Source of the DNA: Takakia lepidozioides
Taxonomy: Eukaryota; Streptophyta; Takakiopsida; Takakiales; Takakiaceae
NCBI GenBank assembly: GCA_030704615.1
Contig: CM060734.1
Location: forward strand, 13,764,001-13,828,000
DNA: 64,000 nucleotides
Direction of reading: 5' to 3'
Shown here: positions 42,461-54,766 of the stretch, in pieces
Position numbering within the stretch: position 1 is the stretch's first letter
Layout: each line of letters starts with the position of its first letter
Translations under genes and position numbers: made by a program
The notes under the pieces: generated by a model
The model's database searches: none
What the model was told of the DNA's origin: nothing
Seen by the model: only the letters and a program-made list of their open reading frames with translations

Positions 42461-45400
42461 CCGTCGCTATAAGGAGTTTTGGCTTCTTTTTCCATGTCAT
42501 TCAAAGAGTCTGTATCCTCATTACCATCTGATGCATTAAGAGCGTCCCCATTGCTGCCACATCCTCATGCCATAATTCCATTGTCATTGTTGTCATCATC
42601 ATCGGAGACCGCAATTTCAGACGGGGTCGGGTCCATTTGATACGCACCCCCTCCGAAGGAACAAATCCCGGTTCATGACAAGATCATGAACTTCATGAAA
42701 TTAACGTCATGGGGTTGTGGCCGGCATCCTAAGATGCCAAAACAACCATGTCATTAGAATTTCCAACCGGCGTTGTTCATTATCATACAAGATAAAACCA
42801 AAGTACACTTTCACACGAGGGGCGATACATACATTGCTTCACCACATGAAGGAAGACACTATATAATTAAAAAATACCCAAATTCACATATAAACTCCCT
42901 TGAATATAGCATGAAAAAATATGTCATCCATAATACACATCAATGCCTATGTATATATATACACGGTGGAGGAAGCCACCTCAATGTACAAAATGTCTTC
43001 CTACGTCCATCTACACATGATGAAACGTGCTAACGCCTAAAGTCATACTCTGCAAACAAACTCCTCTCCAGCCCTAATGGTCCTCCTTGCACATGTCATC
43101 ACAAAGTGGTGATGTTAGGATCCAATCTACTATCCCGGTCATGGCGCTCATCCCAAATACACTTTGTTGGCGGTGTGGCCCGGCGGTTAAGGTAAATGAA
43201 CGGTTGATGAGCCCAGCCACGTTGCCGTACACATCGGGGTTTCCGTCAACTATAAATATGGGCTTTGCACTAAATTTCTCGCCCTTACATCTTGTCGTTC
43301 ACAACAAGGATGTAAGTAGGGATCAGGGACCCAAGGCCGGGTGTCTACAATTAATTGCCACTCCCGGTGGGGGTCCCTCGGCCCCAAATAGGGGAACAAA
43401 TCCACAGAATCCTCTCCTCCCCCCAAAATACATCCTCCATCAAAAAAAGTCCGCGACCCATTCTAGGGTCCATTGCCTCCATCACGCAATACATGCGACC
43501 CCAACAACAAGAAAGGGCTCACCCTCGGGAATCGGAATTGGACACAAGGACAAGACATTGTAGAAATGGGGTTGGACTCCCATCGTGAATAAGCTCCCTA
43601 GCACCATGATGACGTTTATGGTGCCGTCCTCAGGCCGGCGAAGGCGCGGACCAATCGTGCCGAAACACTTCGGTCCACCTCTCATAGGGGGCGGCGCCCG
43701 TCCATCACTTCGGGGGCCTCGTCTCCCGGAGTGGGAAACTAGTGATCCTCGGTCCCAGTATACACAGTCCCTAAAAGGTGGTGGGATCCATCCGGGTTCT
43801 GCCGGAGGACCCGGATATGGACTCGGTGGGGCGGTGTGGTCTCGGACAAGGAGGGAAGGGACACGTAGGTTGTATGAGGGATCTCGCGTGGAGCGGTAGT
43901 ACTGGCCGAGATGGCGGGATGGCGATGGTGATGAGAAAGAACATGGCAATAGGAGGAAAAACGGACGATGCGGATGATGAGTGATGATGGGGGTTGCCGA
44001 TGTAAGGATGTTGAACTCGGACTCGGTGGGCGGCTGTTTGTGGTCCTCGGCAAGGAGGGGAAATGAACGTAGCCGGTCGGTATGAGGAACCTCGGATGGC
44101 AATGGTGGATGAGAAAGACCATCTACAATAGGAGGAACGGCCGATGCGGGGATGAGGGATGGTGATGATGGGGTGCCGATGTCAAGGATGACGAATGTGT
44201 GTGCGTAGGTGCAAGCGCTATGCCCGGTGCCCAAAATAGAAAAAATAGCATCGTACCCCGCTACCTCATAAACTGCATATACGTCATGTTGCATGGAAAA
44301 AAATGTTCACACTGGAACGGGGACTGGCGGTGGGCTCGTTAAGAAGGGAAGAAAACCCGCATCGGTATGTCTCTTCAGCAAAAAAATTGCCGAGCTTGGA
44401 TCATTAAGACGGGGCTGCAAGATGCATGATATGAAATGCATCAATAATCAATTCACAAACGCGAGGTTTCATTGATATAGTACTTTTAATTGAGGAGTAC
44501 GTGAAGAAGATATATGGACGACTTACCTTTGCTTGCATCAACAATCTCATACTTGGTGTAATGTTTTGCACAACATGGGGTTGCCACATCAATCGGTCTG
44601 GTCCTCCCAACGGTAGTCGTGCCCAACACCACTACACCAACACTCAATCTTGGGGAGGCGGTCCGGCGGGGGTCTCCCCGGGCTCATGCCTCTGGACTCG
44701 GCGGCCTACGACCTCGGGGTTGGTGGCTCGTGGGGGCAAAGCTGCGCGGAATGGCGATGCCGCCTAACTCATAGATGAGGCGAAGTGCTGTCTCGCCCTC
44801 AGCAGGTGGTGTGGCACAGCCGGCAACGATCCCAAGCATGGACATGTCGATATAAACACGCGGCAGACCTAGCACGAGAGAGAGAGTAGAGTACCGTATT
44901 GTGACCACTGTAACCTCCGGAGGAGTTACACTCCCAACCCTTGGAAAACTTGAAAAAAAAACCCACAAAACGTAAAGCCATATGTCCACCACACACAAAA
45001 ATGAAACCTAACAACAAAACTATATTGCAGCTAATCCTAAACTAATATATTATAACTAACCCTTAAACTAAATACTGAACCTAAACCCTTAGAGCCCAAA
45101 GACCCAAAAACCCAAATGATCCTTGCCAAATACCCATATAACCAAAAAACCATAAGAAAATAAAATAAAATTAAAATGAGAGGCCAACTCACCTTTGCCG
45201 CCAGATCTGCGTCTCCATGTTGACTGCCGTGCGACGTCCCCCTGCGACTTCCGCTGCGATGTCCCCCTGAGCAGCGACGCCCGTGCGATTCCACCAACGT
45301 CGCACGAGCGATCCTCCTCCTGCCAAGGTGTCGCCCTTCTCTCCCCTTCGCGAAAGGCGCCTGATCGCCGCCGAGGTTTCGGTCTGGGGTCGACCACACT

Positions 45401-45654
45401 CGCGTGCGAACGCGGTGCACCGACCGCAAAAAAAGAGAAAGATCACGATCTTCTAGATGATCTCTCTTCTCCCTCACTTCCCCAAAGATAAGAGACCACG
45501 AATTCTTGGTCCCTCCAGAAATCCCTACTTTGTTTTTTTTTTGCTCTCGAGCTATCCCAGGCACAACTACCCCCGCGAGCACCGGAGTGTTCGCACCGGC
45601 CCCGGCGGTGACGCCAGCACTGACGCGCCACGACGTTCAAACCTGCACGCGGCC
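42461..45654. other. decayed sequence, no clear gene; GC-rich block at 45.2-45.65 kb
   Basis: Scraps in the minus-strand orientation continue the transposase neighbourhood (acidic NASDGNEDTDSLND near 42510). About 43580-44200 contains a twice-repeated, Pro/Ser-coding GC-rich phrase (CTCGG...CAAGGAGGG), which explains the long frame 43482-44294. The stretch 45190-45650 is rich in GCGACG/CGTGCGAC, like CACTA subterminal DNA, but no CACTA terminus is visible. I annotate no gene beyond the fragment at 43.1-43.3 kb. Confidence 0.35.
43130..43320 (-). pseudogene. possible SET-domain-like fragment
   Basis: One minus-strand frame reads KPIFIVDGNPDVYGNVAGL followed by INRS. It resembles the '(I/V)DG...GN.AG.IN.S' segment near the catalytic end of SET-type lysine methyltransferases. 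The recognisable part is only about 20 residues long and no flanking SET motif is seen, so chance similarity is quite possible. Confidence 0.25.
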
Positions 45655-47407
45655 CTCTCTCTCCCTCTCTCCCTCTATAAACTCTTTGGATTTCATCTGG
45701 CCTTACATTTGAGGTTATTTAGTTTTATCCCTTCCTTTTTCATCCAATCTGGATATTTTATTTTGATTGGATGATGAAACTTAATATACAGAAAGCTAGA
45801 GTTACCATCTATTTTTTCATCTAAACTGGATGATCTACATAAATAATGGTTACCTATTATAAAATCCAAGAGAATAATAAAACTACCATATAAATGATGG
45901 CAGTAATACTAAACTTAAACCTATACATAACCCTAAAAGATACATTTCTATGGGATGTCATTCCAGCCTGACCAACATCAGCTATCTGGTAAAATGTGAT
46001 ATTCATCCATCCTGGATGAAAAATCGGAAGTTTTGCCTAAGCAGGCCGACACACACTTCAAGCACTGAACTCGTGCTTCAGTGAACCCTTGATGATGCGC
46101 CGTATAAACCTGCTCCCCTGCTGTACATGGTACTCGTGATTGCTGGCTCTTGGGTGTGCGCAGGGTGGTTAAACATATTCTTCTTGGCGAGACGACAAAG
46201 CCGTGATTGCTCTGATCAGGAACTCATGTGTTCTTTATTTTGCAGCACGGCGCTTTTACTCCTTGTTGGGAGTACTCTATCCCTAGTTATCTACAGTACT
46301 TGTTGCTCCTCCCTCTTCGTGTATGAGCCACTACTAGTGTGAACGTTTCAGACTCTGATTGCGTTCTGTTGGACCCAGACACCCTGTTGGACGCCATGGG
46401 TTCAGGGGCTTACCACACAACAACTCGAGGTTTTTTGAGTTTACCATGCTTGAATTGTGATCTGTACTCTCGCTTTAGAATTCAACACTGACCTGGATAG
46501 CAACTGTGAAGACACCTGGCCACTTACTCGCTACAGTTCCTCACTAACACACACATCGCTATGTGGTGTTTTTTGGGACGGGCACAGGGTGGGTCTTCAC
46601 TTGTCTTGATTTCTTGAAGCTTGAAGTTCCTGTTTCTTGCAAGTGTGGATACTGCTGCGACCTAAGCTGCTGATGCCATCTGCTGGTTTCAAATGCCACC
46701 ATGCGCTTAGACTGCCTGCTCCACACCGAGTGCTCCAATGAGGATCTGCTTCTCTCCTTAACCCTGTTTACTGTTTTGCTACAACCACATTGCATGTGTA
46801 GGAGTTTAGCTAGGAAGGATACACAGGATACAAATAATAGCAGTTATTACTTTGACTGCCTTGATACCTGGCTCTGAAATGAGAACTCTTGGTATGACTC
46901 TGATGGATCAAAAGGACTAGGCTTTGATAGATAACAAACATTCTTCAAGGCCCTCATATCATTTTGGGTTCTGGCCTTGATAACCAAACTGGGGTTTCTG
47001 AGCTGCTCTTCACCTTGGCAGAACACTTTATGTGGCCTTAAAATACACCATTCTAGGCCTATACCTGATTTCAGGGGCTCTACACTGTTGTTTCACTTCT
47101 TCATTTTAGAATTTGCTTCTATATCTTGGTTCTATAACACATCATTTACCAATCACAAACCTGCAATCTGGTTTTGAAATGAGTTTAAAATGGATTTTGA
47201 GATGATGATGTGTACTATGGTGCTTTCATGATATGAATGACCTGGAATCCCACCTCCGCCCTGTTTTTCAGAGACCCTGAAATGTAATTGGGTATTCAAA
47301 TGAGATTGTAAACATGAAAGAGAAGTTTAGATGGTGCCTGTAAAGGGTGTTGTCTTTCATGACAATGACCTTAGCTTGTGTCCATGTCTTGACATGACAT
47401 GCTAGTA
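45655..47407 (-). repeat. 1.7-kb repeat, copy I (inverted)
   Basis: This is the reverse complement of the unit at 47663-49400, 50324-52060 and 56228-57977. It begins with the complement of CCAGATGAAATCCAAAGA...GAGGGAGAGGG and ends near 47400 with the complement of ACATGTCATGTCAAGACATGGACAAG. It is the most diverged copy. A 70-residue hydrophobic frame (46127-46342) corresponds to the 118-residue frame in copies III and IV. I assign it no function. Confidence 0.75.
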
Positions 47408-47602
47408 TCTGTGTTGACTACCCTCCTTTTTCTATTTTTCTGTTGAGCTGAGCTGGGACGGAGCGGTAATTCACCCAGACGTCCTGTTGGTTGAGCACCG
47501 CGGGAGGGACCGTCAGGGGAAGGGAGCTGCCCTCCCCTTCCTTCTCTTCTCTCTCTTCTCCCTCTTAGCTCCCCTCCCCTCTGCGCCCTTCTTTCTTCTT
47601 AT

Positions 47603-47639
<37 letters not shown>

Positions 47640-47662
47640 CCGTGTGTTTGGCGACCGGGCAG
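47408..47662. other. loop between inverted 1.7-kb copies, with poly-T tract
   Basis: A CT-rich stretch (47515-47605) runs into an uninterrupted T tract of about 32 (47608-47639). There is no gene. Length accuracy of such a tract in an assembly is uncertain. Confidence 0.6.
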
Positions 47663-49400
47663 TGATACATGTCATGTCAAGACAGGGCAAGACCGCTAAG
47701 GTCCTTTGTCATTGAATTGTCATTGAAAGACAAAACAGTCCTTTACAGGGCACCATCTAACATTCCCTTTCATGTTTACAATCTCATTTGAATACCCCAT
47801 TACATTTCAGGGTCTCTGAAAAAACAGGGCGGGGAGGGTGGGATTTCAGGTAATTCATATCATGAAAGCACCATAGTATGCATCATCATCTCAAAAATTC
47901 ATTTCAAAACTTATTTCAAAAACCAGATTGCAGGTTTGGTTTGAAGATGATGTTTTAGAACCAAGATATAAGCAAGATTCTTAAAAAGGAAGAAGAAACA
48001 AAAGGGTAGAGCCCCCTTAAGCAGGTATAGGCCTAGCATGGTATTTTAAGGCCTCATAAAATAGTTCTGCCAAGGTGAAAGAGCAGCTCTGTTTGTTATC
48101 AAGCCATGAAACCAAAATGATATGAGGGCCTTGAAGAATGTGTGTTATCTATCAAAGCCTATCCTTTGATCCATCAGAGTCATACCAAGAAGTTTCATTT
48201 CAGAGCCAAGTATCAAGGCAGTCAGAGTAATAACTGCTATTTTGTATCCTTGTATCCTTCATAGCTTAACTCCTACACATGCAAATGTGGTTGTAAAAAA
48301 CCAGAAACAGGGGTAAGGAGAGAAGCAGATCCTAATTGGAGCCATCTTGGAGCAGGTCTGAAGCGGCATGGTGGCAGTTTGAAACAGTAGATGGCATCAG
48401 CAGCATAGGCAGCAGCATAATCCACATTTGCAAGAACAGGAGCTGCAAGCTTTCAAGAAATCAAGACAAGTGAAGACCCTCACATGTGCCCGTCCCAAAA
48501 ACCACCACATAGCGATGTGTGTTAGTGAGGATGCAGCAGGTAAATGGCAGGTCTTCACAGTTGCTATCCATGTCAGTGTTGAATTCTAAAGCAAGTACAG
48601 ATCACAATTCAAGCAAGGGTAAACTCAAAAAACCTTGAGTGTTTGTGGTATGCCCTGCGCCATGGCGTCCAACAGATCGTCTCCAACAGAAAAAAATCAT
48701 ACTAGAAGCGTTCACAGATAGAGAATGGCTCATACACAAAGAGAGAGCAACATGTAATCTATAGATAAATAGGGATAGAGTACTTCCCAACAAGGAGTAA
48801 AAGCGCCGCTGCAAAATAAAGAACCATGAGTTTCTGATCAAAGCGATCACCGCTTTGTCGTCTGCCAGAGAAGAATCTATTGAACCACCAATGCGCATTC
48901 CAAGAGCCAGCCAACACGAGTACCATGTAGCAGCAAGGGAGCAGGTTTATACGGCGCATCATCAAGGTTTATTGAAGCACGAGTTCAGTGCTGTGAAGTG
49001 TGTCGGCCTGCTTAGGGCAAAACTTCCCGATTTTTCATCCAGGGTGGATGAAAAATCACATTTTACCAAGAGAGGCACTTTGTCAATGGATGACATCCCA
49101 TAGAAATGTATCTTTTAGGGTTATGGTATAGGCTTAGGTTTAATAACTGCCATCATTTATGATGGTAGTTTTATTATTCTCTTGGATTTTATAATAGGTA
49201 ACCATTATTTATGTAGATCATCCAGTTTAGATGAAAGAAATAGATGGTAAATCCAGCTTTCTGTACATTAAGTTTCATCACCCTATAATAAAATCATCCA
49301 GATTTGGATGAAAAAGGCTGGGATGAAAAACTAAATAACCTCAAAAGGTTTAGGCCAGATGAAATCCAAAGAGTTATAGAGGGAGAGGGAGAGAGGGAGA
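47663..49400 (+). repeat. 1.7-kb repeat, copy II
   Basis: The order of blocks is the same as in copies III and IV, from ACATGTCATGTCAAGACA at the left to GAGGGAGAGGGAGAGAGGGAG at the right. It is visibly more diverged (for example GGGCTTGAAATT-type indels, a different base at many positions) than III is from IV. With copy I it makes a large inverted repeat with a 255-bp loop. Confidence 0.8.
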
Positions 49401-50323
49401 GAGAGAAAGAGAGAAAGAGAGGGAGAGATTTACTTTTATTTTTTGGGACCTGCACAAAGGAGAAGGAGAGAGAGGGAAAACGAGGGGGAGAGAGGAGAGG
49501 GAGAGAGGGAGAGACGGGAGAGAGGGAGGGAGAGGGATAGAGGGGGCCAAGAAAATAAAAAAAGAAGTGGGGGGGGTTTGACTGAGCAGCAGCAGCTCAG
49601 CCGCTCTCTGGTTTTTTTCTTTTCTGAGCAGCAGAGGGACAGGGACAGATGGAGGAGAGAGACAGAGAATGAGGGAAAAAAAAAAAAAAAAAAAAAAAAA
49701 GGTGGGGGGGAGTGACTGAGCAACAGCTCAGTCACTCCCCCTCCCCACCTTCATTTTTATTTATTTTTCCCTCAACACTCCTTCTCTCTCCACATCGTCA
49801 TGGGACAGAGGGAGAGATGAGGGAAAAGAGAGAGAGGGAGGGAGAAATGAGGGAAAAGAGGGAGAGAGAGGGAGAGATGAGGGAAAGAAAGAAAAAAAAA
49901 ATGTGGGGGGGGGTGGGGAGTGACTGAGCAGCAGCAACTGCTGAGCTGTTGCTGCTCAGTCACTCCCCCCCTCCACCTGTTTTTTTTTGTTTTTTCCCTC
50001 ATCACTCCCTCTCTCCCTCTCTCTCCACATCCGGATTGGACAGAGGGAAAGATGCGGGAAAAGAGGGAGAGAGAGGGACAAAAGGAGAGAGGGACAGAGA
50101 GAGCAAAGGAGAGAGAGGGACTGTTGAGGGAAAAAAAGAAAAACAAAAAGTGGGGCGGTGTGGGAGTGACTGAGCAGCAGCAGCTGCTGCTCAGTCACCC
50201 CCCCCCCCCCACATTTTTTTTTTTTTTTTTTTTTTTTTTTCCCCTGAACAGTCCATCTCTCTCTCTCTCTCTCTCTCCACATCTTCATGGGACAGAGGGA
50301 GAGATGAGGGAAAAGAGGGAAGA
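49401..50323. repeat. purine/pyrimidine tracts with three spaced palindromes
   Basis: Long GAGAGGGAGAG-type tracts alternate with their CT-rich complements. Three GAGTGACTGAGC...GCTCAGTCAC palindromes sit at about 49720, 49943 and 50182 (223 and 239 bp apart). Between them the strand bias flips from purine to pyrimidine and back around CTCTCTCCACATC. Open frames here on either strand are low-complexity Arg/Glu/Gly or Ser/Leu peptide and not genes. Runs of A or T (for example 49677-49700, 50214-50240) are included. Confidence 0.85.
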
Positions 50324-52060
50324 TATACATGTCATGTCAAGACATGGACAAGACCGCTAAGGTCATTGTCATTGAAAGACAAAACAGCCCTTTACAGGGC
50401 ACCATCTAACATTCCCTTTCATGTTTACAATCTCATTTGAATACCCAATTACATTTCAGGGTCTCTGAAAAAACAAGGCGGGAGGGTGGGATTCCAGGTC
50501 ATTCATATCATGAAAGCACCATAGTACACATCATCATCTCAAGAATCCATTTTAAACTCATTTCAAAAACCAGATTGCAGGTTTGGTTTGAAGATGATGT
50601 TTTAGAACCAAGATATAAGCAAGATTCTTAAAAAGGAAGAAGAAACAACAGTGTAGAGCCCCCTTAAGCAGGTATAGGCCTAGAATGGTATTTTAAGGCC
50701 ACATAAAGTAGTTCTGCCAAGGTGAAAGAGCAGCTCAGAAACCCCAGTTTGTTATCAAGCCATGAAACCAAAATGATATGAGGGCCTTGAAGAATGTGTG
50801 TTATCTATCAAAGCCTATCCTTTTGATCCATCAGAGTCATACCAAGAGTTCTCATTTCAGAGCCAAGTATCAAGGCAGTCAAAGTAATAACTGCTATTTT
50901 GTATCCTTGTATCCTTCATAGCTAAACTCCTACACATGCAAATGTGGTTGTAAAAAACCGTAAACAGGGGTAAGGAGAGAAGCAGATCCTCATTGGAGCA
51001 ATCTTGGAGCAGGTCTGAAGCGGCATGGTGGCAGTTTGAAACAGCAGATGGCATCAGCAGCTTAGGCAGCAGCAGTATCCACACTTGCAAGAACAGGAAC
51101 TGCAAGCTTCAAGAAATCAAGACAAGTGAAGACCCTCACCTGTGCCCGTCCCAAAAACCACCACATAGCGATGTGTGTTAGTGAGGATGCAGCAGGTAAG
51201 TGGCAGGTCTTCACAGTTGCTATCCATGTCAGTGTTGAATTCTAAAGCAAGTACAGATCACAATTCAAGCAATGGTAAACTCAAAAAACCTTGAGTGTTT
51301 GTGGTATGCCCTGCGCCATGGCGTCCAACAGATTGTCTCCAACAGAACGCAATCAGAGTAGAAGCGTTCACAGCTAGAGAGTGGCTCATACACGAAGAGA
51401 GAGCAACAAGTAATCTGTAGATAAATAGGGATAGAGTACTTCCCAACAAGGAGTAAAAGCGCCGCTGCAAAATAAAGAACCATGAGTTCCTGATCAGAGC
51501 AATCACGGCTTTGTCGTCTGCCATAGAAGAATCTGTTTAACCACCACTGCGCATCCCAAGAGCCAGCAATCACGAGTACCATGTAGCAGCAGGGGAGCAG
51601 GTTTATACGGCGCATCATCAAGGTTCACTGAAGCACGAGTTCAGTGCTTGAAGTGTGTCGGCCTGCTTAGGGCAAAACTTCCCGATTTTTCATCCAGGAT
51701 GGATGAAATATCACATTTTACCAAGAGAGGCATTTTGTCACTGGATGACATCCCATAGAAATGTATCTTTTAGGGTTATGGTATAGGTTTAGGTTTAATA
51801 ACTGCCATCATTTATGATGGTAGTTTTATTATTCTCTTGGATTTTATAATAGGTAACCATTATTTATGTAGATCATCCAGTTTAGATGAAAAAAATAGAT
51901 GGTAACTCTAGCTTTCTGTATATTAAGTTTCATCATCCAATAAAATAAAATCATCCAGATTTGGATGAAAAGGCAGGGATGAAAAACTAAATAACCTCAA
52001 AAGGTTAAGGCCAGATGAAATCCAAAGATTTATAGAGGGAGAGGGAGAGAGGGAGAGAGA
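50324..52060 (+). repeat. 1.7-kb repeat, copy III (left flank of the two-ORF retroelement)
   Basis: This is nearly identical to copy IV (56228-57977) and in the same orientation, so the pair brackets the ORF1/RT region as long direct repeats. It contains the short inverted repeat TTTCATCCAGGATGGATGAAA at about 51690. A 118-residue hydrophobic minus-strand frame (51621-51265) is shared with copy IV, but such close copies say nothing about selection. Confidence 0.85.
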
Positions 52061-52160
52061 GGGACCCACCAGCCAATCCCCTGGCATGGCAGAACCTTAC
52101 GGAGTAAGTGTGGTATGCACTCACCCCGTAAGGGAGTGCATACCAGACCTCTTCTCATAA
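52061..52160 (-). repeat. terminal hairpin segment of the two-ORF retroelement
   Basis: The hairpin is GGTATGCACTC (52112-52122), an 11-nt loop, then GAGTGCATACC (52134-52144). The surrounding 100 bp (ACCCACCAGCC...CATGGCAG) is the reverse complement of sequence at 60215-60305 and 62720-62811, including the adjoining GGGAGAG tract. It therefore marks an element end present three times in the window. Confidence 0.75.
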
Positions 52161-52346
52161 GGTTTTCCCTCTTCCATGTAGTTCTATCCTCAGATAATAT
52201 TTATCCAAAGGAGTAGAATCCTACATCCTCACTTCCTCGGATCAAGAATGAAATGATGGCATAAAATGTATCATAGCAACACTAGTATAGTATCACTTAG
52301 AAAAGAACGTAGAGTTCAATGGTATAACATAGCTCTGTATAGGTTT

Positions 52347-54766
52347 TTAGAAAGTACCTTTCAGTTTCTCAATAAGCTCTTGTACAGGGAAGAGCAGGCC
52401 AGGGAATGAACCACGTTCAAGGAATTTTGTCAAGATACGAGCAAGTTTTCTGGTCTTGAAACCATTCCTCCCAAGAGTGTTAATCAGAATGCTACACTCC
52501 TTCCCAGCCAGATCAGCATTGCTGGAAATGTATAGAATAGGCACAGCTTGTGAAATCACAATGTTGTAAGATTGATTCACAGGCCTATTGGATAAGAACT
52601 GGATATATTGAGTGTAAGAGAAAGGAAGTAGTCTTCTCTTGTCATATTTCTGGAAATGGAACTCACCTGTGTCACAGTTTGAGACTGTAATCTGGATATT
52701 CATGAAACAAGCTTCCAACCCCACGTATTGGGAATCGTTTTTAGTGCGTAGTAGCTCAGGTTTGATCTCCACTACATTGAGTGGGTAGATCCACCAAGGG
52801 TTGTTGCTGCTTCTGTCTGGGTCCAGGAATAGCATTGCATCACCCACATTTAGCCAGCATATATCATCAATGTATCTGAAGGCAGATTAAACATAGGCAT
52901 AAGCTGGAATTGTCCTAAAGCTGCAAGCCTTAAGATGAATTTGATTTCATAAGAAAGGAAGTACATGTTGCACCATAATGGTGAGCATGAAAAACCCATA
53001 GGTATTCCAGAAATCTGCTGCCATACACGGTCCCCTAAGGCGACAAAACAGTGTGACATAAGCCATTTGTGGAGCATAAGTAGTTTGACTTCAGAAAGTT
53101 CAATCCAGGTACCTGATTTTGGGGAAGACGTGCCCCATCTACTTTTTCCGAAAGTACCGTTTTTGGCTGGAATCCATAGAGTATGACGTGCTCGGGGGTG
53201 AGACCGATGGTGTTGCTGGAATGCAATCTTCACCACGTATTCAATGGCGTCCCCTAAGTTATCCTGTCCTGTCAAAGGTATGTTCTCATAGCATTGTGTA
53301 ATGTCAGCAACAAAGATGTTATGGACTTTTTCAGGCAGGTTTAGTGTAAAGTCAGTGATGGAATCAATAATCCAATACATAGCAGTAGATACTTTGAAAA
53401 ATTGCTCATAAGTATCCAGCCTTGTCTTGGCCCATTCTTTTACCAATGGTAGAAGATCCATGGTAGCCCTTGTAAGAAGGCTAGCAAGTTCACTGAAAAC
53501 ACATTTATGGGCATTGGTAATCCATCTGTATTTTTTCTTATGTAGCTTGTAGATTCCCATAATGTAAGGTAATCTACAGGAGGGAGCAGGTATCTCCGGA
53601 ATCAGACTCTGTATTTCCACGGAAATGTTTCCTAGAACAAGGTCAGGTGGCAGCCATACCTCAGCTTGCTTGCATGGTGTAAAGTCTTTACCCATCAATC
53701 TGTGGAAGGCTTGAGTTCTTATGTGCTTCACACACATAAAACATACGTTGTTGTTAGCCTTGTCAAGACCAGAAAAATACAGGTGATTGAGAAGCCATGA
53801 AAGTTCATCTTTTGCCTCTTTTACAGTAAGAGGATTGCGCTCATGGTGAGTGAAGTCGTACCTTCCTTTGCCGGCTTTTTGTTTCAATCTATCCCAGCAT
53901 GTGTTTTTTACCCATTGGCTGCAGGATGCTGCCCAAGATTCACATGGGTCTATATGTAAAATTTCACAGGTTCTATGGAAAGCCAGAGACACTTGTTCAA
54001 CAACGTCTTTCAGCAAAGTACGTTTGAGAGGGATGTGATTCATACCTAGGCTGAATAGTTCTTTCAGCCTTGCGTGTCTAATAATATTTAGGTCCATGGT
54101 ACGTACGTGTTGCGTAGGTGTAGAACCAGATAGATGGAATTCTGTTTTTGTATCCGCATCCCGAAAATCATGAAACCTCTTGGCACTGTCACATAGACAA
54201 TCTGGTGAGTGAATCAGGTCTTGCATAAAGCAAAAATCACGGAAAACAGCAGCAGGCTGATAGTATTCAGAGTTGCTTTGTTTATGATATGTCCATCCAA
54301 AGACTATCTCATCGATGAGAATAGCCAAGTCATTTTGTCCAAATTCCAAAAAAACTTCTTTTATCAAGTTCCTAGGGTTTATCCACTCCATACCACGGTT
54401 TGGGTACAACATATGAATGAATCCCAAGGGAGCAGGTTTTGCTGCCTGTTTTATGAATTTCCTGCCATGGGCATGAGTTTCAATTTGTCTACAACCATCC
54501 TCAAGACCAAACAACGCATCTGCACATGCAAAGTAGAGGAACATACCAAAAATGAGATTTTTAAAGATCTGTCCATGATCCAAAATCTCGTTTGCGTATT
54601 GGGGAGAACTCGTCAGTGATACGACGAGTCTTGTATGACTCCTGGCTGGCGATGTTGATGGTGGTACTGGAATTAGCACCCGAACCCCCAAGTGATGACC
54701 GATTCGTTGCTCCTCTTTGGTAGAGACCTCTTCCACGACCAAGGGTACCTCTGCCTCGAGTGGCAT
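52347..54766 (-). pseudogene. reverse transcriptase (ORF2), Penelope/TERT-like, no endonuclease seen
   Basis: The frame 54766-52850 (638 residues) carries DKANNNVCF (335-343), YKLHKKKYRWITNAH (406-420; like the 'K.HK....WR.I.N' of Penelope and TERT RTs), VADITQCYENIP (486-497, motif A) and GIPMGFSCSPLWCN (587-600, motif B). A frameshift at about residue 626 moves catalytic YIDD (52863-52874) into the frame that continues to 52347 as a thumb-like tail (QITVSNCDTGEFHFQ, QYIQFLSNRP, VPILYISSN). I see no GIY-YIG, APE or integrase domain. The first ~55 residues overlap ORF1 in another frame and are probably not native. The class is inferred from motif style; rvt-type RTs are an alternative. Confidence 0.7.

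Noticed and set aside
43482-44294. 270-codon minus-strand frame as a gene
   Set aside because: GC-rich Pro/Ser composition explained by a duplicated phrase; no domain, and it overlaps unrelated fragments.
46127-46342. Hydrophobic small protein encoded by the 1.7-kb repeats (71-118 codons)
   Set aside because: The frame differs in length between copies and is only preserved between near-identical ones, so there is no sign of selection.
49304-50360. Open frames of 70-146 codons in the GA/CT-rich block
   Set aside because: Low-complexity translation of purine or pyrimidine tracts on both strands, with no domain or start context.
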